Shown piece after piece: positions 1 through 6,282 of a stretch of 6,400 nucleotides of DNA. The notes under the pieces are model-generated. The model had not been told where the DNA came from, ran no database searches, and saw only the letters and a list, made by a program, of their open reading frames with translations. The DNA lies in contig DAAK01000119.1 in the NCBI GenBank assembly GCA_001701075.1, positions 1-6,400 on the forward strand, read 5' to 3'. Within the stretch, counting starts at the first letter, position 1, and each line of letters begins with the position of its first letter. A program made the position numbers and the translations under genes. This DNA is from Bacteroidales bacterium GP3 (lineage in GTDB: Bacteria; Bacteroidota; Bacteroidia; Bacteroidales; Muribaculaceae).

Positions 1-106
1 AAAAAGATATGCCGGAGCAGCTTCTGGGCTGTCCGGCTTTGAAAAAGGTCTTTATATTGTGAAGACTCCATACGGAGTTATGAAGACCTCACTCCATAAC
101 CATTAG
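1..106 (+). CDS. C-terminal end of a probable type IX secretion (T9SS type A) sorting-domain protein, partial
   Basis: This is the last 34 codons of a gene that begins left of the window, in frame from base 2 to a TAG at 104-106. The tail contains the segment GFEKGLYIVKTPYGVMKTSL. The pattern 'G-[LI]-Y-[IV]-V-K-T', followed by a short turn and a final strand with Lys-Thr, is typical of the last beta strands of the T9SS type A C-terminal sorting domain of Bacteroidota, which directs secretion and surface attachment and is normally cleaved. The gene is convergent with the lipoprotein gene, and the two coding regions overlap by 4 bases (103-106), stop over stop. The fragment is short, so the family call rests on the pattern alone. 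The competing view is noncoding DNA carrying a terminator hairpin. The nature of the missing N-terminal part cannot be seen. Confidence 0.62.
   Translation, partial: KRYAGAASGLSGFEKGLYIVKTPYGVMKTSLHNH
11..37 (-). terminator. Possible intrinsic terminator hairpin downstream of the lipoprotein gene
   Basis: On the plus strand, gccgga at 11-16 pairs with tccggc at 32-37 and cagc at 18-21 pairs with gctg at 28-31, with one bulged g at 17 and a 6-base loop. Read on the minus strand, this GC-rich 10-bp stem is followed by ATATC and then five T at the window edge. It lies about 65 bases past the stop of the last minus-strand gene, a reasonable place for the operon to end. The T-run is offset by five bases, and the hairpin lies inside the apparent coding end of the convergent gene, so it may be only a coincidence of codons. 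Confidence 0.3.
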
Positions 107-2610
107 AAAGGCTGACGGAATCCACTATTCCGGTTGTTATTGTTTCGGTTATTCCGATTGTTGTTATTGTTCCGTCTGTTGGTATCGAAAGGATTTGAAC
201 CGAATTCATCATCTTCTTCATCCTCTTCTTCCTCAGTCTCTCTGCTGTTATTGTTCCGTTTTGGCTTATTCTTCTTTATCTTATTAGGCTTTTGGAGGTC
301 AAGGGCTGTCTCGAAGACATTCCATGTCTGCTCCATATCCCAGTTTTTCTTTACATTGATGGTCTTCGGATAATAATAGACGTAGTCTGGTTGTATGGCT
401 ATAAGAATATCCTTGCCCACTGAGTCCGTTTCAAGAGGCACGAGGCTATATCCTATCCTGACGAGACTGTCTACTATTTCCTGATCGCTCATTGGCTTTA
501 TGAAGCCCTTTGTCTCTAATGCCAAAGATGTTTTAGCTGCTATCGAATCTGACAAAACGGCTATAGAATCACCAGAAATTATTATCGAATCTCCCTGCAT
601 TGTTATCGAGTCTCCGGGAATTGTTATTGTGTCGGCAGGAATGGAGATTGAGTCTATGACCTCCGTGGAGATTGGGTCCCCAGGCATCATTATGGAAATG
701 GAGTCTTCTGTAGCAATTGTATCCGCAGGCTCTCCGAATACTCTCTGAAGGCGATAGCTTCCGGTAGTATATTTGCCATCTCCATTGAAGTCTTCATATA
801 GCCGCATATAATATTTCCCGGCATCAATTCCTTCAAAATTGGCTGATCCATTGACTACAAGTGCCGTATATTTGGCCTTGTCTCCTGATGCCATTAGCTG
901 CACAAATGCCGGAATATCTCTATCCAGACCGGTAAGTGTTATTTTCAGGTTGGATAGATCTTCAGGTGCCTTTGTCTTGAACTCATACGATAGCTTGTCG
1001 CTGTTCACTCCATATATGTCAGTTGCGGCAAGTGAATCCACAACAAGCCTATATGCCGACCCTCGTTGCCATGGGAATTCAATCTTAAACCGCCGCTCTG
1101 ACAGCGTATCGGCTCTTTCAAGACGGTATTCACCTTTGACTGGAATCCAAACAGTGTCAGGCTTTGTCTCAAGGTAGAATGCCGTGGAGTCGAGCCGTGA
1201 GAGTGGTATCGGCACTTCTATGCTCAGAGGCTGTGTAATGTCGTTTTCAGGCCCTTTTGCAGTGAAAGCGAAAGTGGGGATCTTTGGAGTTTCCTTCTCT
1301 TCCTCATCTTCTGTCTCAATTCCCTTCTTTTCAGACACAAGATTGTTGAGTGAATCTGCAGGAAGTCCTGCTATTGAATCCACTGGAAGCTCTGACGATT
1401 CATTGTCTTTATTTTTCTTGTCAGATTTTTTCTTGTCATTGGCCTTTTTCCCACTCTTCTTTTTCTTCTGGTCCTTTTTCTTGGAAGACTGCACCTTTGG
1501 CTTCATTAGTTTCACGGTGTCATTGACTGTGGTGCCTACACCTGTAAGTAGATCTATATTTTGATATTGCAAGGCGAGTTTAAGAGTGTCGCGCATCGCG
1601 AGGTCTCTCGGAAGCCAGAATTTAAGTGTGTCATTGCCAACGGTGGTTTCTCCCTTAAGCGGCGTGGAATATTCTTCATCATCGGCTATCCTTATTGTCG
1701 GCTGCTTCTTCGAGGGCGAGTTGAAGATGAATTCAAGCAGCGTGGAGTCTGGTCGGGTATAGCTTACGAGATATTGTGGCTTGAGTCCGGTATTGTACAT
1801 GCGAAGCAGTACATTATTAGGAAGAAACCTTGTCCTTTCTCGTTGCACCACTGTATCTACAGCACCTGTATATAAATCCCGTATCGTATCCGAGGTCATT
1901 ATTCGCTCTGACGACGGACGGATTATGTCTTCAAACCATGCTATATCCTCTTCAGGATTGGCATAATGACGGTCGTTGTCAAGATCCTTCAAGGCGAAGA
2001 GTCGGTAGGTAGTGTCCTGCAGACCCCTGATGATAAACCGTCCGTAATCATCCGTGCGGGCAAGGCGATCGAATGGCATCCTTGTGAAGGCGGAATCCTC
2101 TTTTGAAATATAAGCACCGACAAAAACACCCTGCTGAGGTTCCATGTCTTCCGCTCCAAGCACCATTCCTGATATTCTCAGAGAGTCAAGTATTGGTCCG
2201 GTAGAGAATGTATAGGCAAACCCGGAGAGTTTGTTGGCTTCGTTGTTGTCTTCTATAGCATCTCCGAAGTCGATAGTATACGTCGTATTTGGAAGTAGCG
2301 TGTCTGTTATGTTCACCACTACCCGGCGCCCGCGGGTGGAGACCCTTGGAGTGGATTTTCCGGGAGGTGACAACACGACTTTCTGGAAAGCGTCTTTGAC
2401 GTTGACCAGTTCATTGAAGTCTATGTTGATATTACTCGGGTCTACATTGACCGAGCCAGGGGCTGGGTTTGCTCGTATAAACCGAGGGGGATCCTCGTCT
2501 CGCGCCCCTCCTGATGGATTTCCAATCGATGCGCATCCCCATAGCAGCAGGACGCTGGCTACAGAGGCAGCCAACACTCCAATATGCTTTTTAAATGATG
2601 TCGACATCAT
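103..2610 (-). CDS. Large Ig-like (Big_5/SbsA-type) domain lipoprotein with low-complexity segments
   Basis: This is an 835-residue envelope lipoprotein of unknown function. Residues 1-26 are a lipoprotein signal (KK at 7-8, hydrophobic 10-23, lipobox LWGC with Cys26). The mature start, CASIGNPSGG followed by acidic residues and PP, is characteristic of Bacteroidota Ig-like lipoproteins. Domains by pattern: a bacterial Ig-like (Big_5) domain at about 39-138; a carboxypeptidase-regulatory or SdrD-B-like beta domain at about 144-225; a lysine-rich linker 370-401; a second Ig-like region at about 456-548; a second SdrD-B-like domain at about 554-627 with a DFNGDGKY calcium-loop-like motif; six heptapeptide D-[ST]-I repeats at 653-694; a conserved-looking PDYVYYYPKT...NWDMEQTW stretch at 741-763; and a basic, acidic and Asn/Arg-rich tail 777-835. 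No acidic surface-export signal follows Cys26, so a periplasm-facing outer-membrane anchor is inferred. Two adjacent ATGs (2610, 2607) are both possible starts. It is the last gene of the operon. Confidence 0.9.
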   Translation of the reverse strand: MMSTSFKKHIGVLAASVASVLLLWGCASIGNPSGGARDEDPPRFIRANPAPGSVNVDPSNINIDFNELVNVKDAFQKVVLSPPGKSTPRVSTRGRRVVVNITDTLLPNTTYTIDFGDAIEDNNEANKLSGFAYTFSTGPILDSLRISGMVLGAEDMEPQQGVFVGAYISKEDSAFTRMPFDRLARTDDYGRFIIRGLQDTTYRLFALKDLDNDRHYANPEEDIAWFEDIIRPSSERIMTSDTIRDLYTGAVDTVVQRERTRFLPNNVLLRMYNTGLKPQYLVSYTRPDSTLLEFIFNSPSKKQPTIRIADDEEYSTPLKGETTVGNDTLKFWLPRDLAMRDTLKLALQYQNIDLLTGVGTTVNDTVKLMKPKVQSSKKKDQKKKKSGKKANDKKKSDKKNKDNESSELPVDSIAGLPADSLNNLVSEKKGIETEDEEEKETPKIPTFAFTAKGPENDITQPLSIEVPIPLSRLDSTAFYLETKPDTVWIPVKGEYRLERADTLSERRFKIEFPWQRGSAYRLVVDSLAATDIYGVNSDKLSYEFKTKAPEDLSNLKITLTGLDRDIPAFVQLMASGDKAKYTALVVNGSANFEGIDAGKYYMRLYEDFNGDGKYTTGSYRLQRVFGEPADTIATEDSISIMMPGDPISTEVIDSISIPADTITIPGDSITMQGDSIIISGDSIAVLSDSIAAKTSLALETKGFIKPMSDQEIVDSLVRIGYSLVPLETDSVGKDILIAIQPDYVYYYPKTINVKKNWDMEQTWNVFETALDLQKPNKIKKNKPKRNNNSRETEEEEDEEDDEFGSNPFDTNRRNNNNNRNNRNNNNRNSGFRQPF
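529..654 (-). repeat. Six tandem 21-bp units encoding D-[ST]-I heptapeptides
   Basis: Within the lipoprotein gene, residues 653-694 read DSISIPA, DTITIPG, DSITMQG, DSIIISG, DSIAVLS and DSIAAKT, an exact 7-residue (21-bp) period. The Asp-Ser/Thr-Ile core is kept in every unit and position 7 is mostly small (A, G, G, G, S, T). The isoleucine codon is ATA in five of six units, yet the other codons differ, so the copies have diverged. Less regular D-x-I copies (DTIATED, DSISIMMPG, DPISTEV) precede it from about residue 630. Alternating polar and hydrophobic residues would suit short beta strands or an extended spacer. Confidence 0.85.
1408..1503 (-). other. Lysine-rich segment of the lipoprotein
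   Basis: Residues 370-401 of the lipoprotein contain 17 lysines in 32 positions, with Ser, Asp, Asn, Gln and Gly between them. The segment separates the first group of beta domains from the second Ig-like region and is followed by an acidic stretch (ETEDEEEKE, residues 432-440). The composition predicts a disordered, strongly charged linker. It is read in the same uninterrupted frame as its flanks, so it is part of the protein and not a frameshift product. Confidence 0.75.
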
Positions 2611-2618
2611 ATCTATTT

Positions 2619-2688
2619 ATCATTAATCGTTGATAGTTTATCGTTAATCGTTAGTCGTTGATCGTTGATCGTTAATCGTTAATCGTTA
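2619..2688. repeat. Array of ten 7-bp tandem repeats (TAACGAT on the minus strand) filling the intercistronic gap
   Basis: Read on the plus strand in steps of seven from 2619, the units are atcatta, atcgttg, atagttt, atcgtta, atcgtta, gtcgttg, atcgttg, atcgtta, atcgtta and atcgtta. Five are exact copies of atcgtta, three end in g instead of a (one of these also starts with g), and two carry other changes near the lipoprotein end. The minus-strand unit is TAACGAT. The TAA stop of the upstream gene (2686-2688) is the first three bases of the first unit, and the array ends 8 bases before the lipoprotein ATG. Because seven is not a multiple of three, successive TAA triplets fall in all three frames. 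No strong hairpin forms within it. Confidence 0.92.
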
Positions 2689-3546
2689 CCGATACTCCGG
2701 CGGAAGAATCTTACGCGGGTCGGCAGTGTCTGCCTTTATTATGATCATCTTCTCTTCCCCTTTCCAAGGAAGTGCAGTATGATACATCTCATATTCTACT
2801 CTCACAGGCACGCAACCGAGCATCATACGCTTCATGACTGCTGCAAGAGAATCGCTCTCAACACTGAATCCAACTTCATTGAAATATAGTGGGTCGGGAT
2901 CCCCTAACTCCTTATATGGAATCATGGTGCCCTCAAATGTCTTGATTATCGATCCGCGCCTCTCCATATTCTTGATATAGCCATACTTGACGGCATTGTC
3001 GGTATAAGGGAGGAAAAACCATATCCAGCTGAATAAGAGTAATATTAAGATAGTTACCACTCCACCGAGCCACCATTTCCATTTGTTGCTGGTAGTAGGA
3101 ATTATGCTTGTGAGTGGAGACTCTTCCTCAATCCAGTAGTCAGGATCCTCGGGATCCAGTTTTGGTGCCTTGGGCTTCTTTACTACGACGGGTTCATCAT
3201 CAGAGTTGAAAAAGTCATTATCCTCATCCTCATCTCTTACTTTTCTTTTGAATAAACCCTCTCGTTTTGGTTTTGCTGTGTCTTGCTGCTCAGGCTCAGG
3301 CTCTGAATAGTAATCTTCATTTTCCCCTTCTGTCGATTGCTCCTTAGTACTGTCATATTCCTCATCGCTATGTCCGGCATCAGAATTTTCTGAAGTGTAA
3401 GGATCATAGTAATCGTCAGAAGAATAGTTTTGATTGGGTACATAGTCGCCTTCTGATGGCGAGTCGTCTGAATTTATATCCAGCTCATCGTCCCAGATAT
3501 CATTATCATCCTCGTTGTCGAGGTATTTGTCATCTTCGTATCTCAT
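2686..3546 (-). CDS. Single-pass inner membrane protein with a long acidic cytoplasmic tail, function unknown
   Basis: With the ATG at 3546 the product has 286 residues. Residues 1-89 hold 34 Asp/Glu against 3 Lys/Arg, plus ten Tyr, and look disordered. A Lys/Arg-rich patch (KPKREGLFKRKVR, about 92-104) is followed by more acidic sequence, then an aromatic-basic KWKWW border and one membrane helix at about 158-180. The last ~105 residues look folded, contain RRGSIIKTFEGT (196-207), and should lie in the periplasm by the positive-inside rule. A G-x-I-x-KT-[FY]-EG pattern occurs in small Bacteroidota membrane proteins of unknown role; I cannot assign a family with confidence. The upstream gene's TGA and this ATG share one base (TGATG), which suggests translational coupling. 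A TTG at 3549 could extend it by one residue, but the ATG is more likely. The stop lies in the heptamer array. Confidence 0.85.
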   Translation of the reverse strand: MRYEDDKYLDNEDDNDIWDDELDINSDDSPSEGDYVPNQNYSSDDYYDPYTSENSDAGHSDEEYDSTKEQSTEGENEDYYSEPEPEQQDTAKPKREGLFKRKVRDEDEDNDFFNSDDEPVVVKKPKAPKLDPEDPDYWIEEESPLTSIIPTTSNKWKWWLGGVVTILILLLFSWIWFFLPYTDNAVKYGYIKNMERRGSIIKTFEGTMIPYKELGDPDPLYFNEVGFSVESDSLAAVMKRMMLGCVPVRVEYEMYHTALPWKGEEKMIIIKADTADPRKILPPEYR

Positions 3547-4562
3547 CAACTTATCCCTTTTTTATACTGTTCACGTCTCGTAGATGTGGCTCCTATCCAA
3601 ATCGCAGTAAATACTCCAAGTATTATTAGCATTACGGTCTGCCCGCTCCATTGGAGGATTGAAAAAGCTGCGCCTTCTACGTCGGCAACTCCATAGATGG
3701 CGAGTCCAAACATTATGGCAATGTTCCAAGGTCCGAGTCCACCGTTGCTCGGTATGGCCATTCCTATCGAAGAAAATACAAATGCCACAAGGCAGGGGAG
3801 GAGTCCGTAGGCTAATCCCGGTTCGTAGCATAGTGCCTTTGTGAAAGGGAAGGCATAGAAAGCTACATAAAGTTGCACGAAATAGCATCCCCAGATAGCA
3901 AATGTCAAGAATAGGAATTTCCATTTTCCTGGCATGGTGGCTGTGACTGCAAAACCTCGCCATATCTCGCCTGTCCATTTTCTCAAGCGCTTTACCATAG
4001 CTGACTTACGGTATTTATGGAGGATCCACCATACTATACCCACGGCAACCACGGCTGCTATCCATATTGTCGGAGAATAAATGAGATTTAGGATATTTTC
4101 TCCAACCGGATATTTAGACATAAAGGAGGCAAGAGCCGAGGCTGCGGTCACAAAAGTCAAAAGTACAAGAAAGAGCACCATCAAAGAGTCGGCCATTCTG
4201 TCTGCGACCATCGACCCCATCACGGTCGTGAACTGAGTCTTCGAACGTCTTGCTACGAAAGTGCATCGCCATATCTCCCCGACTCGGGGCAGAAGCAAAT
4301 TGAGGGCGTAGCATCCGAATACTCCACAGGTCAGTTCCATCAGAGTCGTGCGCACATTCAAGGCATTGAGCTGAAGCTGCCATCTCATCGCCCTGAATAT
4401 GTGCGAGAATATGCTTATCCCCATGGCTGCAAGAATCCACCAATAGTCTACCCCATGGCTAATTATATCCATGGTTTGTCTAAAGTCGACCTTCTTGAAT
4501 AGATACCAAATCAATAGGGCCGACAGAAGCACAGGCAGTAAGTATTGCAACGCTTTTTTCAT
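3546..4562 (-). CDS. UPF0104/YbhN-type flippase-like integral membrane protein (lysylphosphatidylglycerol synthase TM-region family)
   Basis: With the ATG at 4562 the product has 338 residues, a normal length for this family. It has eight or nine hydrophobic segments and the family's sequence landmarks: SHIFRAMRW (53-61), LNLLLPRVGEIWR (87-99), a VADRMAD stretch with acidic residues (119-125), and IPSNGGLGPWN (270-280) before the last helices. The family is related to the membrane half of MprF and to AglD/YbhN-like proteins and is thought to move or modify lipid-linked substrates; the substrate here is unknown. A TTG at 4580 would add six residues, but MKKALQYLLP is a typical family start. 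The ATG lies 31 bases after the preceding stop, and the stop overlaps the next ATG by one base, so it is firmly within the operon. Confidence 0.9.
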   Translation of the reverse strand: MKKALQYLLPVLLSALLIWYLFKKVDFRQTMDIISHGVDYWWILAAMGISIFSHIFRAMRWQLQLNALNVRTTLMELTCGVFGCYALNLLLPRVGEIWRCTFVARRSKTQFTTVMGSMVADRMADSLMVLFLVLLTFVTAASALASFMSKYPVGENILNLIYSPTIWIAAVVAVGIVWWILHKYRKSAMVKRLRKWTGEIWRGFAVTATMPGKWKFLFLTFAIWGCYFVQLYVAFYAFPFTKALCYEPGLAYGLLPCLVAFVFSSIGMAIPSNGGLGPWNIAIMFGLAIYGVADVEGAAFSILQWSGQTVMLIILGVFTAIWIGATSTRREQYKKGIS

Positions 4563-4593
4563 TTGAAATTTTCTATTCAATTAGCAAGGTGCA

Positions 4594-6282
4594 TCAATCT
4601 TGTCCCGTTAAGTCGCCATAGATCTCAAAAGAGCTCCTGATTTCTTCTTCCGTTGGGCATAGATCCCATTGTGGAGATCCTATTTCATTAAGAAGAGTGA
4701 AATTGATATGATCGGGAGAAGCGTTTTTCTTATCGTGACGCATGAGTGAGATGAGAGTGTTGATGTCACTGCATTTTACTCCAGCCGATGGATAATGCTC
4801 CTTAAGCATTGTCGCAAAAGGATACAGTTTTGCAGATGGCAATGCTCCTTTCCTGTCTTTCCCTTTGGATATGGCAGACAATACCATCTCCCATAGCAGG
4901 CCATGAGCTACTGCAATGCCATGTGCCATAGGTTTCCCGTTGATCAAGGCAAATGATTCTATAGCATGGCCGGCTGTATGCCCGAAGTTGAGTATCTTCC
5001 TCTCCCCCTTTTCCTTAGGGTCGCGTGTAGTCACTCCTGTTTTTATCTCTATGCATCGGAGAATCCATGGGAGAAGCAGACGGCGGTCGTCGATATATTT
5101 GTCAATATCGAGAAGTGCCTCATACATCTCAGGGTCTGCTATCAAGGCTGTCTTCAGCATTTCGGCATATCCTGACAGAAGCTCATCCTCAGGCAGTGTA
5201 TCAAGGGTCTCGGGGATAATCACAACGTCTTTTGGCATTGAGAAAACTCCGATTTCATTTTTAAGTCCATCAAGGTTGATGGCGGTTTTTCCTCCCGTAG
5301 CAGCGTCTACCATTCCAAGAAGAGTAGTGGAGACATTCACGCAGTCAATGCCTCTCTTGAATGTGGCTGCTGCAAAACCTCCAAGGTCTGTCACCATGCC
5401 GCCACCGATGCAGAAGAGAGTAGATCGTCGCGTAGCTCCAGTCTCTGAAAGCATGCGCCACACCTTCGTAAGAGAATCTATGTTCTTATGGTCATCGCCG
5501 GCTGGGATCACGCATCTTGGTAGTTCCCCTAAGATTGGTATCTGCTCCGCAAGCTTGTCTACGACCATGGTGGAAGTATTTGAATCGGCCAATACGAATG
5601 GCGACTGTGCATTGATGAGGTCAATCACAAGCGGAAGCATATCGGCAAATTCATTCATTGAAGGGAATATACCCCACGCCTTTTCATCTTGAAAATTCTT
5701 CTTGGGTATTGGACCTGTGCACACCGCCATTGTTCTGATACCTGCAGCCACTCCGGCGCGTACCCCTAAAGGTGCATTTTCGATTACGATGGCTTCATCA
5801 GCTGTGACTCCAGCTTTCTCAAGCCCTTTCAGATAAGGCTCAGGATCTGGTTTCCCTTTTGTCACATCCCGTGCTGTCACCATCATACCATCGCCGAACA
5901 CATCTGGATAATCTTTCCTTATATTGTCAATCAGCGAGGCTTGACCGCTGCCGGTCACAAGCACGCACTTTATGCCGCGGTCGCAGAGCGTCCGGAGCAT
6001 ACGGTCGGCACCAGGCATCGGTTCGTTGCCTCCGATTGCTTTGAAAATCTTTGTTTTATAATCATATAGTGCTGTCCGCTTCTCCGGATCGCACGGCTTC
6101 CCGAACTCGCGTTGCCATATAAGATCGATAGTAGCCGCACCGGTCATTCCCTCGTAGAGATAGAACTCGTCACGGCTGCACTCGATGCCATTTTCCTCCA
6201 TCATCTGTTTCCAGGCGAGGGTGTGGTATTTCATGGAGTCATACAAGACTCCGTCCATATCGATTAGAGCAGCTTTAATCAT
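4594..6282 (-). CDS. aroB: HAD-like phosphatase fused to 3-dehydroquinate synthase
   Basis: This 562-residue protein has two enzymes in one frame. Residues 1-225 are a HAD hydrolase: motif I DMDGVLYDS (nucleophile Asp8, acid/base Asp10), motif II VTGSG (109-113), motif III Lys in KGKPDPEPY (142-150), and motif IV IENAPLGVRAG (167-177). Residues about 227-562 are DHQ synthase, which converts DAHP to 3-dehydroquinate in the shikimate pathway using NAD and a metal: GGGMVTDLGGFAAATFKRG (293-311), STTLLGMVDAATGGKTAIN (318-336), GLKNEIG (339-345), GYAEMLK (371-377), RKILNFGHTAGHAIE (428-442), AHG (453-455) and DKK (517-519). Matched to the Aspergillus DHQS numbering I remember, the metal ligands (Glu374, His435, His454) and substrate residues (Arg310, Lys332, Lys341, Asn342, Lys377, Arg428, Asn432) are all present. 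This favours true DHQS over sedoheptulose-phosphate cyclases. The usual N-terminal beta hairpin of AroB is absent. The HAD substrate is unknown. The start is fixed by motif I eight residues in. Confidence 0.93.
   Translation of the reverse strand: MIKAALIDMDGVLYDSMKYHTLAWKQMMEENGIECSRDEFYLYEGMTGAATIDLIWQREFGKPCDPEKRTALYDYKTKIFKAIGGNEPMPGADRMLRTLCDRGIKCVLVTGSGQASLIDNIRKDYPDVFGDGMMVTARDVTKGKPDPEPYLKGLEKAGVTADEAIVIENAPLGVRAGVAAGIRTMAVCTGPIPKKNFQDEKAWGIFPSMNEFADMLPLVIDLINAQSPFVLADSNTSTMVVDKLAEQIPILGELPRCVIPAGDDHKNIDSLTKVWRMLSETGATRRSTLFCIGGGMVTDLGGFAAATFKRGIDCVNVSTTLLGMVDAATGGKTAINLDGLKNEIGVFSMPKDVVIIPETLDTLPEDELLSGYAEMLKTALIADPEMYEALLDIDKYIDDRRLLLPWILRCIEIKTGVTTRDPKEKGERKILNFGHTAGHAIESFALINGKPMAHGIAVAHGLLWEMVLSAISKGKDRKGALPSAKLYPFATMLKEHYPSAGVKCSDINTLISLMRHDKKNASPDHINFTLLNEIGSPQWDLCPTEEEIRSSFEIYGDLTGQD

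Noticed and set aside
116..132. 6-bp stem cggaat/attccg with a 5-base loop as terminator for the plus-strand gene
   Set aside because: The stem is short, there is no T-run (gttgttattg follows), and it lies in the Asn/Arg-rich coding tail of the lipoprotein.
1184..1564. 126-codon plus-strand open frame with long Ser and Phe runs
   Set aside because: Its composition is the antisense image of the Lys- and Glu-rich linker of the lipoprotein, so it is not taken as a membrane protein gene.
2231..2626. 131-codon plus-strand open frame
   Set aside because: It is antisense to the signal peptide and first Ig-like domain of the lipoprotein, which are clearly coding on the minus strand.
2619..2688. CRISPR array
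   Set aside because: Units are 7 bp and directly adjacent with no spacers, and no cas genes are present.
3237..3443. Minus-strand alternative-frame open frame of 68 codons
   Set aside because: It is in another frame inside the acidic-tail gene and has no recognisable features; the low-complexity GAT/GAA-rich DNA keeps it open by chance.
4563..4580. TTG start giving the flippase-like protein six more residues
   Set aside because: The ATG at 4562 gives the usual MKK-hydrophobic family start; the extension adds nothing recognisable.
4594..5604. Sedoheptulose 7-phosphate cyclase (natural-product type) instead of DHQ synthase
   Set aside because: All DHQS-type substrate and metal residues are present, including the GLKN and NFGHTAGHA motifs, and no biosynthetic cluster genes are nearby.
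4916..5692. 258-codon open frame on the plus strand
   Set aside because: It lies wholly antisense to the DHQS and HAD catalytic motifs, is Ser/Arg/Pro-rich without recognisable domains, and has no start context; it is a shadow of the real gene.
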